Assembly: GCF_001515305.1 (NCBI RefSeq)
Contig: NZ_LNQV01000007.1
Span: 1-64,000, forward strand
Direction of reading: 5' to 3'
Length of the DNA: 64,000 bases
Source: Aquitalea pelogenes
Lineage (GTDB): Bacteria > Pseudomonadota > Gammaproteobacteria > Burkholderiales > Chromobacteriaceae
Part shown: positions 40,771 through 50,395 of the stretch, in pieces
Layout of the letters: each line of letters begins with the position of its first letter
Numbering within the stretch: position 1 is the first letter of the stretch
Notes under the pieces: model-generated
What the model was told of the DNA's origin: nothing
Seen by the model: the letters and a program-made list of their open reading frames with translations, nothing else
The model's database searches: none
Program-made: the position numbers and the translations under genes

Positions 40771-43035
40771 ATGCAAGCCAGATACAAGCGTGTACCCGCC
40801 CCGCACGACAAAGCAGCCCACAGCCATCATGGCCACGGACAGGATGGACACAAGCATGCTGATCACCCCCACGACCACTGCTGCGGCAGCACCAGCGCGC
40901 CGCTGGAAACGCTGGCCGGAGCGCGCAGTGAAGGCGAGCTGACGGTTACGCCCATCCGCATCCTGCAAATGGATTGCCCCACCGAAGAAGCGCTGATCCG
41001 CAAACAGCTGGACGCCATGAGCGAAGTTGTCGCGCTGGAATTCCGCCTGATGCAGCGCGTGCTCACAGTCACGCACCAGAAGGCAGCACTGCCTGCCATT
41101 CTGAGCGCCTTGCGTGAGCTGGGCTTCAACCCGGAAACCGCAGCCGAGGCAGGCACTCTGCCCCCGGCCGATTCCGCTGCCGCCCCTGCCCCCTGGTGGC
41201 CGCTGGCCTCGGCCGGTTTGCTGGCACTGGCCGCCGAGCTGTGTGACTGGCTGAAAGCCCCTGGCTGGCTGGCAGCCCTGTTGGCTCTGGCTGCCATTGC
41301 CATTTGCGGCATCAGCACCTACCGCAAGGGCTGGATAGCACTGCGTCACCTCACCCTCAACATCAATGCCCTGATGAGCATTGCCGTTACCGGCGCGCTG
41401 CTGCTGCAGCAATGGCCGGAAGCCGCCATGGTGATGGTGCTGTTCACCCTGGCCGAGCGCATCGAGGCCAGGTCGCTGGAGCGGGCTCGCCATGCCATTG
41501 ACAGCCTGCTGCAACTCACGCCGCCCAGCGCCACTGTGCAAGCTGGCGATGGCAGCTGGCAAAACATGCCGGTGGACGACATCCCGCTGGACGCAGTAGT
41601 GCGTGTGGCACCGGGCGAGCGCATTGCACTGGATGGCGTCATCATCAGCGGTCATTCCACGGTCAACCAGTCCGCCATGACCGGCGAAAGCATGCCACTG
41701 GAAAAACAGGCTGGCGATAGCGTCTACGCCGGTACGCTGAACGAAAACGGCGCTTTCGACTACCGTGTTACCGCCGCCGCCAGCGATACCATGCTGGCGC
41801 GCATCCGCCATGCAGTGGAGCAGGCACAGGATGCCAAGGCCCCCACCCAGCGCTTTGTCGACCGCTTTGCCCGCATCTACACCCCGACCGTCTTTGCGCT
41901 GGCCACCTTGCTGGCCATCCTGCCGCCACTATTCACCGGTGGCGACTGGCTGGCATGGATCTACAAAGCGCTGGTGCTGCTGGTGATTGCCTGCCCGTGC
42001 GCGCTGGTCATCTCCACCCCGGTTACCGTGGTGAGCGGCCTGGCCGCTGCAGCCCGTCAGGGAATACTGATCAAGGGCGGTGTCTGGCTGGAACAAGGCC
42101 GCAAGCTGCGTACGCTGGCACTGGACAAGACCGGCACCATTACCCATGGCAAGCCGGAACAGACAGCCTGGCAGGCACTGGATACTGAACACGCCAGCAA
42201 CTGCCGCAGCCTGGCAGCCAGCCTTGCCAGCCGCTCCGACCATCCGGTGTCCCGCGCCTTGCTGCGCGCGGCTGAGCAAGACGACATCGCCCTGCAGGAA
42301 GTCAGCCAGTTTGCGGCAATCACCGGCCGTGGCATTCACGGGGTGATAGCCGAACGTCAGCTGTGGCTGGGCAACCTGGCGCTGGCCGGTCAGCTTGGCC
42401 GGAATACACCCGAAGTTGAGGCTTGGGTGGCTGCCCGTGAGCAAGATGGCAATAGCGTGGTGATGTTGATGGATGAAGAGCGGGTGCTGGCCCTGTTTGC
42501 CGTGGCAGACACCATCCGCCCCGCCAGCCGGGACGCCATCGCCCAGTTGCACAAGCTGGGTATCCGTACCGTCATGCTCAGTGGGGACAACCAGCAAACC
42601 GCCAGCGCCATTGCCGCTGCTGTCGGCATTGACCAAGCCCATGGCGGGCTGTTGCCACAGGACAAGGCCGACATCATTGCCCATCTGGGCCGGGACGGAC
42701 TGGTGGGCATGGTGGGAGATGGCATCAATGACGCACCGGCACTGGCACGCGCCGACATCGGCTTTGGCATGGGTGCGATGGGGTCGGATACCGCCATCGA
42801 AACCGCCGATGTGGCACTGATGGATGACGACCCCGCCCGCCTGCCCGCATTTGTGCGCCTGTCCCGCGCCACGCACACCATTCTGGTGCAAAACATCGTG
42901 CTGGCGCTGGGCATCAAGGCGGTTTTCCTGCTGCTGACCCTGCTGGGCATGGGCAGCATGTGGATGGCGGTATTCGCCGATGTCGGTGCCAGCCTGCTGG
43001 TGGTGGGCAACGGCTTGCGACTGCTGCGCAAGTAG
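40771..43035 (+). CDS. cadA: Heavy-metal P1B-type ATPase (Cd/Zn/Pb exporter)
   Basis: This inner-membrane pump exports divalent soft metals. It has 754 residues. A His-rich N-terminal stretch (HSHHGHGQDGHKH, ending HCC) precedes a single heavy-metal-associated-like domain containing MDCPTEE in place of the usual GMTCxxC. Then come the membrane segments with the CPC motif (Cys408-Pro-Cys410), the TGES actuator motif, the phosphorylation site DKTGT (Asp452), SDHPVSRAL and the hinge GDGINDAPAL. CPC plus the CadR neighbour indicates Cd, Zn or Pb rather than copper. Confidence 0.93.
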   Translation: MQARYKRVPAPHDKAAHSHHGHGQDGHKHADHPHDHCCGSTSAPLETLAGARSEGELTVTPIRILQMDCPTEEALIRKQLDAMSEVVALEFRLMQRVLTVTHQKAALPAILSALRELGFNPETAAEAGTLPPADSAAAPAPWWPLASAGLLALAAELCDWLKAPGWLAALLALAAIAICGISTYRKGWIALRHLTLNINALMSIAVTGALLLQQWPEAAMVMVLFTLAERIEARSLERARHAIDSLLQLTPPSATVQAGDGSWQNMPVDDIPLDAVVRVAPGERIALDGVIISGHSTVNQSAMTGESMPLEKQAGDSVYAGTLNENGAFDYRVTAAASDTMLARIRHAVEQAQDAKAPTQRFVDRFARIYTPTVFALATLLAILPPLFTGGDWLAWIYKALVLLVIACPCALVISTPVTVVSGLAAAARQGILIKGGVWLEQGRKLRTLALDKTGTITHGKPEQTAWQALDTEHASNCRSLAASLASRSDHPVSRALLRAAEQDDIALQEVSQFAAITGRGIHGVIAERQLWLGNLALAGQLGRNTPEVEAWVAAREQDGNSVVMLMDEERVLALFAVADTIRPASRDAIAQLHKLGIRTVMLSGDNQQTASAIAAAVGIDQAHGGLLPQDKADIIAHLGRDGLVGMVGDGINDAPALARADIGFGMGAMGSDTAIETADVALMDDDPARLPAFVRLSRATHTILVQNIVLALGIKAVFLLLTLLGMGSMWMAVFADVGASLLVVGNGLRLLRK

Positions 43036-43146
43036 GGGTTCAGGCACGCTGCTTGCTTGCTGCATGAGCGAAACGCCTCCAACACCCCGGAGGCGTGCCG
43101 ACCACCCACACCCCGGGTGGCAGGACTTGCCCGCAGGAGCCACATC

Positions 43147-43704
43147 ATGACACCGAGCACACCGCTTACCTTGTTGATCACCCGCCGCATCAAGCCGGCA
43201 CGCCACGCCGATTTTCACGCCTGGATCCGCCAGGGCGAGAGCCTCGCCACAGCCGCGCCCGGCTATCTGGGCTCCGGCCTGCTGCAACCGCCGCCGGGTG
43301 ACGACCACTGGCAAATCCTGTTTCGTTTCAGCGATCAGGCCAGTCTGGATGCCTGGGCAGCCAGCCCGGCACGTCAGGCATGGCTGGCTGCAGGGGAAGA
43401 GCTGATCCAGCACAGCAGCGTGCATTGTGCCGAAGGCCTGGAGCAATGGTTTGGCCTGAAACCACCGCCACGCTGGAAACAGGCGGTGATGATCTGGCTG
43501 GTGTTCTTTCCGGTTTCGCTCTGTTTCACCCTGCTCTTGGGCGACAAACTGGCCAGCCTGCCAGTGGTGCTGCGGGTGCTGTGCAGCACCCTGATGCTGA
43601 CGCCTGTCATGGTGTTCCTGTTCATTCCGCTCAGCAGCCGCCTGCTGCACAAATGGCTGCAAAGCGATGGCAGTCGTCCGACCGGACTGTCTGCCAAGCC
43701 CTGA
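43147..43704 (+). CDS. Antibiotic biosynthesis monooxygenase-domain protein with two membrane helices
   Basis: A 185-residue protein. Residues 1-95 form a dimeric alpha/beta-barrel (ABM) domain (TLLITRRIKPARHADFHAWI, APGYLGSGLLQPP, WQILFRF). The C-terminal half has two hydrophobic segments (AVMIWLVFFPVSLCFTLLLG and LRVLCSTLMLTPVMVFLFIPL). ATG 43147 has AGGAG upstream. Such fusions occur in many proteobacteria without a known reaction. Despite the family name nothing here links it to antibiotic synthesis. It stands alone between cadA and the FIST operon. Confidence 0.8.
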   Translation: MTPSTPLTLLITRRIKPARHADFHAWIRQGESLATAAPGYLGSGLLQPPPGDDHWQILFRFSDQASLDAWAASPARQAWLAAGEELIQHSSVHCAEGLEQWFGLKPPPRWKQAVMIWLVFFPVSLCFTLLLGDKLASLPVVLRVLCSTLMLTPVMVFLFIPLSSRLLHKWLQSDGSRPTGLSAKP

Positions 43705-43723
43705 ATCAGCAACAGCCATACCT

Positions 43724-43749
43724 CCTGACCAGCCAACATGCTGGTCAGG
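43724..43749 (+). terminator. Strong hairpin after the ABM-domain gene
   Basis: A perfect 10-bp stem CCTGACCAGC/GCTGGTCAGG with loop CAACAT lies 20 bases past the stop. The T content downstream is poor, so it may be a weak or Rho-assisted terminator. Confidence 0.55.
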
Positions 43750-43867
43750 ATCAAACTTTGCTGCATTTTCCCCGCCCGACAGCCGGATTGCCGTCGGCAA
43801 TGGCACTTCCCTCGTTTATGATTAGCTTACTGAGTATTTTCCATGCTTATCATCAGAGAGTTCCGCC

Positions 43868-45022
43868 ATGCCCTCACCCTGGCACAGTTCGCTGGATCCC
43901 GCTCAACTGGCAAGCAGCTTGCACGCCTGGCATGCCGACCACCCCGACCAGCGCCTGCTGGCCTTGCTGGCCGAAGCCGACCGTGAGCAACTGCCAAACC
44001 TGCAAACGGCCTGCCTGCACCAGGGCATCGAACTGGCGGGTGGGGTGTTTCCCCGCCTGATCAGCAATCAGGGTTTTGTTGACCATGGCGTCATGCTGCT
44101 GCCCTGCCCTGGCGGTAGCCAAAACGCACTGTTGCGCATTCATACCGGGCAAGACCCGGCACAAACCGCGCAACACATGAGCGAGCGGATAACGCAAATG
44201 CTGGCTGCGTGGCCGGCAGATCAGGGCAAACCAACCTTGTTCATGATTTTCGATGGCATGCTGCCGGATATCGGGTCCATTCTGGATGCCCTGTACCTGC
44301 AACTGGCCGACCAGGTGTTCTACGGCGGGGTGAATGCCGGCAGCGCACAGTTTCAGCCCATTCCCTGCCTGTTCGACCAATACCAGAGCATGATGCACGG
44401 CGTGCTCTGCCTGTTGCTGCCCGCCACGGCCAATCCGGTCATCAACCATGGCTACCCGGCACCGGAGCACACCCTCACCGCCACCGCCACTGCCGGTAAC
44501 CGCATTTTCCAGATTGACTGGCGACCGGCCTTCGACGCCTACCAGCAAATCGTCAAGCAACAGTTTGGTGCCGAACTGAATCGTGACAACTTCTACACCT
44601 TCGGCGTGCATTTCCCGCTTGGCATCATGCTGGCCAACCAGCAATTGCTGATTCGTGTCCCGGTAGCGCTGGAGGATGACGGTTCGGTATTTTGCGTGGG
44701 TGAGGTGCCGGAAAACGCCGTGCTGATGATGGTGCAAGCTCCGCCAGTGCCGGGCGATGACTGCGTACAGCAGGTGCTTGGCACCTTACAGCAGCGTCAT
44801 GGCTCGCTGCAAGGTAAAAACCTGCTGAGCTTTTACTGTGCGGGGCGCAGTCAGCACTTTGGCCCGGCCGCACTGGAGGAAATCCATGGCCTGATCCGGC
44901 ACAGCCAGGCCGCCAGTGTGACCGGAGCGCTGACGCTGGGTGAAATCGGCAGCCCGCATGAATGGGGCTACCCGCTGTTTCACAATGCCTGCATCACAGC
45001 CAGCGTCTGGATGGATGCATGA
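43868..45022 (+). CDS. FIST-domain sensor protein
   Basis: A 384-residue cytosolic protein with FIST N (LQTACLHQGIELAGGVFPRLI, LPDIGSILDALYLQLADQVFYGGVNAGS) and FIST C (NLLSFYCAGRSQHFG, ALTLGEIGS) regions. FIST domains are ligand-sensing modules usually fused to, or next to, chemoreceptors, kinases or cyclic-di-GMP enzymes, possibly for amino-acid-like ligands. Here it is a separate gene whose stop overlaps the ATG of a PAS-HD-GYP gene (ATGA), so it probably acts as that protein's sensory partner. Confidence 0.85.
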   Translation: MPSPWHSSLDPAQLASSLHAWHADHPDQRLLALLAEADREQLPNLQTACLHQGIELAGGVFPRLISNQGFVDHGVMLLPCPGGSQNALLRIHTGQDPAQTAQHMSERITQMLAAWPADQGKPTLFMIFDGMLPDIGSILDALYLQLADQVFYGGVNAGSAQFQPIPCLFDQYQSMMHGVLCLLLPATANPVINHGYPAPEHTLTATATAGNRIFQIDWRPAFDAYQQIVKQQFGAELNRDNFYTFGVHFPLGIMLANQQLLIRVPVALEDDGSVFCVGEVPENAVLMMVQAPPVPGDDCVQQVLGTLQQRHGSLQGKNLLSFYCAGRSQHFGPAALEEIHGLIRHSQAASVTGALTLGEIGSPHEWGYPLFHNACITASVWMDA

Positions 45023-46505
45023 ACAAGGACCAGTTGCTTGCCGTACTGTACGACCTGTCGCTCACCATCGGGCGCGAGGTCACGGTTGATGCGCTGCTCA
45101 CCAAGGTGGTGCAACGCCTGCTGTTTCACACCGGCTGCCGGTCGGCCTCGTCATTCACCACCCGGATGGACTGGACGCCAATAGCGGCAGCCTGCTGAAG
45201 GTGATTGGCGACCATCAACTACAACAGCAAGCCAGTATCGGCATCGCCCTGCCGCCGGGGCTGCTGGGCCGCAACATTCAGGCCGACACCGACGCCAATC
45301 TGCTACAACGCTTTACCGGACAGGATCGCTACCGTTACGGCCTGCGCCTGCCGCTGGACCAAACCCACACCATCATGCTACTGGCACCGGAAACCATGTT
45401 GCAGCAGATGCCGCTGGAGCATGTATTCCCGCCTATCCTCGCCAACCTGTCCCGCGCCATCAAGCTGTGTAACGACAGCGAACAACTGGCCATCAGCCTG
45501 CAGGCAGAACGCAACCAGGTGATGGTGCAGCTGGACCGGGCGCAACGCTTCAACCAGGCCTTGCTCAATGCCATGCCGATTGCCGTGTTCTACAAGGATG
45601 CCAGCGGGCGCTATCTGGGTTGCAACCCGGCATTTTCCCGCACGGTGGGCATGCAGCCCGAGCACATCATCGGCAAGATGCCGCAAGAAGTCTGGCCGGC
45701 CGAGCTGGCCAGCATGTTTACCCAGAATGATGCCGAGCTGATTGCCAGCCGCCAGCCACAGATGTTCGAGTACGTCATCCGCACCCAGCAAGGCCAGTTG
45801 ATGGATGTGGTTTACGCCAAGGACCTGTTCTACGACGAGGACAACAATATTGCCGGCATCATTGGTGCTTTCATCGACATCAGCGGGCGCAAGAAGGCGG
45901 AGGAATCACTGCGCCAGTCGCTGATCCAGGCCATCAGCGCCCTGTCATCGGCCATGGTGCACCGTGACATGAGCACGGCGGGCCACGAAGTACGTGTCAG
46001 CGACCTTGCTGTTGCCATCGGCCGCCAGCTGGGGCTGGATGAACACCAGCTGGAAGGGCTGGGCCTGGCTGCCATGGTGCATGACATCGGCCAGATCCAG
46101 ATTCCATCGGAAATCCTCACCCGGCCACGCCGCCTGAATCACGAGGAATTCGAGCTGGTCAAGCTGCATGCCGAGGCCAGCCATGAAATTCTCAAGGACA
46201 TCCAGTTTCCCTGGCCCATTGCCGAGATTTCCTGGCAGCACCACGAAAACATGGACGGCAGTGGTTATCCGCGCGGTTTGCGCGGTGATGAAATCCTGCT
46301 GGAAGCACGCATCATCCACGTCGCCGACAGCATGGAGGCCATGTTGTCGCATCGCCCCTTCCGTCGCCAGCTGGGTCAGGCCCAAGCGCTGGCACAGCTG
46401 CAACAATACAAGGGCAGCGTGTACGACCCTGCCGTGGTTGATGCCTGTCTGGCACTATTTGACGAACATGGCTATCAACTGCCGGACCATAAAAGAAAAA
46501 GCTGA
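45019..46505 (+). CDS. GAF/PAS-HD-GYP phosphodiesterase (frameshifted)
   Basis: About 495 residues after correction. Residues 1-170 resemble a GAF-type sensor, about 175-300 are a PAS domain (AVFYKDASGRYLGCNPAF), and the rest is HD-GYP. The frame breaks at about 45138 (GGCTGCCGG, probably GGCTGCCCGG); adding one C turns the early stop into PVGLVIHHPDGLDANSG. The HD-GYP motif reads HDIGQIQIPSEIL, with Gln for the usual Lys, while HHENMDGSGYP is intact. It is coupled to the FIST gene upstream and a second HD-GYP gene two bases downstream. Confidence 0.87.
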
Positions 46506-46507
46506 AC

Positions 46508-48076
46508 ATGGACGCCCGTAGCACAAGAATGCCATTTGCCGACTACACCCTGCAGGCTGCCATCCGGCAACTGCCGGACCGGGTGATCATCAAGGACACC
46601 CACTCCCGCTTCATCACCTGCAACCAGCGTTTTGCCGATGACCTGGGCATCCGCATCGAAGACATTGCCGGCAAGACCGATCACGATTTTTTCCCGCCGG
46701 CACTGGCAGCCAGTTATCAGGCAGACGACCAGAAGGTGATTGCCAGCGGCGTTGCCGTGGTGCTGCAAGAGCCTTACATGCTGGATGGCAAGCACTGCTG
46801 GCTGGAAACCAGCAAATCACCCATTTTCGACGACGCTGGGCTGTGCATTGGCCTGACTGTCGTTTTCAAGGACATTACCCAGCAAAAGCAGGACCATGAT
46901 GAAATGCAGCGCCGTGCCTGGGCGCTGCAAGCCAATAGCCGTACCAATCAGGCCCTGGTACAGGCCAGTGACGAACAGGCCTTGCTGCAGGCCGTGTGTG
47001 ATGCCATCGTCGCCGATCAGCGCTACCCGCTGGCCCTGATTGCCGGCATGCAGGACCTGCAACAAGAGCGTTTGCAAGTACTGGCCGCTGCCGGTACTGC
47101 CCATGCATACAGCGAACAGCTGGACATTTGCTGGACCAAAGACTCCGCCAGCAATGACGGCCCGATTGCCAGCTGCATCCGCCAAGGCAACACCATCAAT
47201 ATCCACGCATTGCAACAGCACCCCAGCTTCCAGCCATGGAAGGCGCTGGCTAGCCAGCACGGGCTGCACGCCATTGTCGCCATCCCGCTGGTGGCAGGAC
47301 CGGACCTGATCTGCGCGCTGGCAGTCTATGGTGGCGCCGAGCAGTCATTCAGCCCGGTGGAGGTGCAGGTTTTTGAAGAACTGACACGCAATGTGCAGTT
47401 CGGCATCCAGTCGCGCCGCACCCGGGTGGCGTATCAGCAGTCCTTGCAGGAGCAGGCAGCCCATGCCCAGGTACTGGAAAATGCGCTGGAAAAGGCATTG
47501 GCTGCCATTGCCTCGGTACTGGAACAGCGCGACCCTTACACTGCTGGCCATCAGAAACACGTGGCCGAACTTGCCGTGCTGATAGGCCAGGAATTACGCC
47601 TGGATGCACACCGGCTGCGTGGCTTGTACCTGAGCGGCGTGGTGCATGATCTGGGCAAGATTGAAGTGCCGGCCGAGATTCTCAGCAAACCCAGCCGGCT
47701 GCATCCGGTGGAATTTGCGCTGGTGAAGCGCCATCCGGAAGTGGGTTACCGCATTCTCAAGAATATTGATTTCCCCTGGCCCATTGCCGACATCATTCGC
47801 CAGCATCACGAGTATCTGGATGGTTCCGGTTATCCGCTCGGCCTGTCGGGCAAAAGCATACTGCTGGAGTCACGCATCCTCACCGTAGCCGACATTGTCG
47901 AATCGATGTCGTCGGACCGCCCTTACCGGGCCGCACTGGGCATTGGCCAGGCCATCGCCCAGATACGCCTGATGCGTGGCACCCAGCTGGACCCGGATGT
48001 GGTGGATGCCTGCATCCGGGTGCTGGAGCGCGGTGACTTCACCCCGCACTTGCTGACACTGGAAGCCGGAGACTGA
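46508..48076 (+). CDS. PAS-GAF-HD-GYP c-di-GMP phosphodiesterase
   Basis: A 522-residue cytosolic protein. Residues 12-130 form a PAS domain (RVIIKDTHSRFITCNQRFADDLG, GKTDHDFFP), about 145-310 a GAF domain (NQALVQASDEQALLQAVCDAIV, IVAIPLVAG), and about 330-510 HD-GYP with HDLGKIEVPAEIL, KRHPEVGYRIL and HHEYLDGSGYPLGL, all canonical. It is the third gene of the FIST/HD-GYP operon and likely the main active phosphodiesterase of the pair. Confidence 0.92.
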   Translation: MDARSTRMPFADYTLQAAIRQLPDRVIIKDTHSRFITCNQRFADDLGIRIEDIAGKTDHDFFPPALAASYQADDQKVIASGVAVVLQEPYMLDGKHCWLETSKSPIFDDAGLCIGLTVVFKDITQQKQDHDEMQRRAWALQANSRTNQALVQASDEQALLQAVCDAIVADQRYPLALIAGMQDLQQERLQVLAAAGTAHAYSEQLDICWTKDSASNDGPIASCIRQGNTINIHALQQHPSFQPWKALASQHGLHAIVAIPLVAGPDLICALAVYGGAEQSFSPVEVQVFEELTRNVQFGIQSRRTRVAYQQSLQEQAAHAQVLENALEKALAAIASVLEQRDPYTAGHQKHVAELAVLIGQELRLDAHRLRGLYLSGVVHDLGKIEVPAEILSKPSRLHPVEFALVKRHPEVGYRILKNIDFPWPIADIIRQHHEYLDGSGYPLGLSGKSILLESRILTVADIVESMSSDRPYRAALGIGQAIAQIRLMRGTQLDPDVVDACIRVLERGDFTPHLLTLEAGD

Positions 48077-48150
48077 TACCGGCAGACAGTCGCGGCTAGC
48101 GGCATCAGTCACACGGTCTGCCAGGCTGACAGCGGCAGGTATGCACATGG

Positions 48151-49248
48151 TCAGTGATAAGCCGCCACATCCTGCAAATACTGACGTGCATTGCCAGCCC
48201 AGTTCTTGCTGCCATACAGGTTCAGGCGCGAAATGGCCTTGGTTTGCTTGAGCCGGGCAAAATCGAAGTCACGCAAATCCAGCCAGACCGGGCTGATGGA
48301 CGAAGCAGACTGAAACGCATAGCGCATGTTTTTCATGTCGGCCGTGGTGGTCCAGTAGGTGCCCACACCCCGGTTTTCTGCCGGATAGCGTGAATACGGC
48401 TCGTAGGATTTTTCCACCGACAAATCCAGCGGATCTGCCATCAGGCCGATGGGCATGGCAACACTATGCATGATGGATGCCAGAAAGCCGCGTGCTTCTT
48501 CGACATTGTCCGGGCGCGGCAGCGTCTTGAGCAGCCAGTTGGCTCGTACCAGCCGGGCGTCCGCCTGCCATCCGGTGGGAATGGTTTCGGAGGTGGAGGC
48601 AGCAAACTTCTTTTCCTGCTTCAGCATGGTGTCGTAGTCAGGCGGATTGGTCAGCACGGTGAACTGCCTGCCATGATGGATGACGGTTTCACCCTTGACG
48701 ATTTCGATGATGGCCGAATCGCCGCTGGCGTCCTCAATGGCAATGTGCTTGGTATCCGACGCATAGTCGATGGGCAGGCGTTTGGGCAGCAGTCGCACAC
48801 TGCGGATGGCGGCAACGGCTTCGGCTACCGTGGCATGGTTATCCAGAATGAAGCTCAGCCAGTGACTGCTTTCCAGTACCGGCTTTTCCGGCTTGCCCGG
48901 CTGCGGCTGTTCGGCACCGCCGGTAAAGTACAGGGTATGCGCCACCAGGCCCTTCTCGTTCATGCCATCCATCGGGAAAACATTGTCAGCATAAACAGCC
49001 ACGCTGCCATAGCGCGCCTTCCAGCGCACGGTATGAGCTGCATTTTCTTCGGTGGCACCCACGCGACTGACACCGCGTGGACTCAGCACCAGCGAAGGGC
49101 TGACCGGGCCAAAGAAATCAAGATTGCGCGCACTGAGCAGATAACCGGGCTGTGTATTCCACAGTACGCGGGTGCAGGCTTCGGCAGCTGGCAACAAGGC
49201 AGTTGCAAGGGATGCGGCAAGTGCGAGAGGTACAATACCTTTGGACAT
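48151..49248 (-). CDS. Linear amide C-N hydrolase, choloylglycine hydrolase family
   Basis: A secreted or periplasmic Ntn hydrolase of 365 residues. A signal peptide ends AAEA and the next residue, Cys25, is the predicted N-terminal nucleophile exposed on cleavage (ACTRVLWN). DGMNEKGL and LTNPPDYD match the bile-salt-hydrolase/penicillin V acylase fold. The substrate may be penicillin V, bile salts or acyl-homoserine lactones; sequence alone does not decide. It is convergent with the HD-GYP operon and has no operon partner. Confidence 0.88.
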   Translation of the reverse strand: MSKGIVPLALAASLATALLPAAEACTRVLWNTQPGYLLSARNLDFFGPVSPSLVLSPRGVSRVGATEENAAHTVRWKARYGSVAVYADNVFPMDGMNEKGLVAHTLYFTGGAEQPQPGKPEKPVLESSHWLSFILDNHATVAEAVAAIRSVRLLPKRLPIDYASDTKHIAIEDASGDSAIIEIVKGETVIHHGRQFTVLTNPPDYDTMLKQEKKFAASTSETIPTGWQADARLVRANWLLKTLPRPDNVEEARGFLASIMHSVAMPIGLMADPLDLSVEKSYEPYSRYPAENRGVGTYWTTTADMKNMRYAFQSASSISPVWLDLRDFDFARLKQTKAISRLNLYGSKNWAGNARQYLQDVAAYH

Positions 49249-49459
49249 GAAAACCCCCGAGTAAAGTCGGTATCGCTCCGGAAAACTGCACGGCGATACC
49301 AGCCATTAGTCTAGGGATGCTGTTTACGGCAGCGGAATGTCATGATGTCCGGTTTGGCGTCTGGAAATTTCGCTTTGCTGGCAGGCCGATTCATCATCAA
49401 CCACCAATGGCGATCAGGCCGGGATGGCGAACGCCACCCGTGGCCAGCCTGCAAGCGCG

Positions 49460-50077
49460 CTAGGCATGCTGCATGAAGAAATCCGTCACCTTGGCGGCAC
49501 TCACCTTCTGCAACTGGCACAGCTGGCGGTGGTCGAGTTGTGCTGTGCCGTGCTTGCGCTGCGCCGTCTCCAGCAGGTATTGCAGCAGCTGTGCCGCCAT
49601 GCGGGCATCTGCCAGTGCACGGTGAGCGCGTCCGGCATCCGGCAGCCCCGCCCAGCGGGTGAGCGTGCCCAGTTTGTGATCTGGCGCCTGCGGCAACAAG
49701 CGCCGCGCCAGCAGCAAGGTGCAGGCGAAGTCCTGTCGCCGCTGCCGGCCGAGCAAGCCAAGCTCGTGACCCCAGAACTTGCGGTCGAATGCCGCATTGT
49801 GCGCTACCAGCGGCAGGTCGCCGACAAAATCAGCCACTTCGCGCATGACGGTAGCCACCGGCGGTGCGCTGCGCAGCATGGCATTGCTGATGCCGGTAAG
49901 CTGTTCGATTTGCGCCGGAATCCGCACGCCGGCATTCATCAGGCTTTGGTAGTGATCCACCTCACGACCGTCCTGCCACAGCACCACGGCAATTTCAGTG
50001 GCACGGCTGCCAACGGCTGGCGACAAGCCGCTGGTTTCAAAGTCGAGCACCGCATAACAAGGTGATGTGCTGCTCAA
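49460..50077 (-). CDS. 3'-5' exonuclease, DnaQ/DEDDh family
   Basis: A 205-residue nuclease. ExoI motif AVLDFETSGLSP, ExoII VAHNAAFDRKFW and ExoIII HRALADARMAAQLL carry the four acidic residues and the His of a DEDDh active site. It resembles the epsilon proofreading subunit but is shorter than DnaQ, so it is a paralogue. Its ATG overlaps the stop of the small gene upstream (50074-50277). Confidence 0.9.
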   Translation of the reverse strand: MSSTSPCYAVLDFETSGLSPAVGSRATEIAVVLWQDGREVDHYQSLMNAGVRIPAQIEQLTGISNAMLRSAPPVATVMREVADFVGDLPLVAHNAAFDRKFWGHELGLLGRQRRQDFACTLLLARRLLPQAPDHKLGTLTRWAGLPDAGRAHRALADARMAAQLLQYLLETAQRKHGTAQLDHRQLCQLQKVSAAKVTDFFMQHA

Positions 50078-50277
50078 TTCAATGCCGCCTTGGCTGCCTC
50101 TTCCGGGCTCAGGCCGTCAAAGAACATATCGGTAAACCACTCGGCGTTTTCTTCGATTTGTTGCTGCGCCTCATCCGGCTTGGCACCGGCGGCAACAAAC
50201 AGCGCTTCCACTTCGGCACACCATTGCAACAGGGCGATGGTATCCGGATCGAGCTCGTCTTCCTTGCGCTTGGACAT
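50074..50277 (-). CDS. Small acidic protein of unknown function
   Basis: 67 residues, MSKRKEDELDPDTIALLQWC to SPEEAAKAALN. It is acidic and helical in pattern, with no recognised domain. The ATG is chosen because the upstream in-frame extension lacks a start with coding character. Its stop overlaps the exonuclease start (ATGA), so the two are translated together; a regulatory or accessory role for the exonuclease is possible but unproven. Confidence 0.65.
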   Translation of the reverse strand: MSKRKEDELDPDTIALLQWCAEVEALFVAAGAKPDEAQQQIEENAEWFTDMFFDGLSPEEAAKAALN

Positions 50278-50395
50278 GGTTTTCTTTCCGCTAAATGTTG
50301 AACTGGCGGCATTGTACACGGCAATTGCCGGATACAAGGCAGCGGTGCATGGATATTGCTAGAATCAGCGGCTGAACATGAACCGGGAAAGACCG

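Noticed and set aside
43073-43096. Hairpin ACGCCTCC/GGAGGCGT after cadA as a terminator
   Set aside because: It has an 8-base loop but no T-run on either strand, so the evidence for termination is too weak.
41929-43806. 625-codon minus-strand open frame opposite cadA
   Set aside because: Shadow of the P-type ATPase and ABM gene; low-complexity His/Gln-rich translation.
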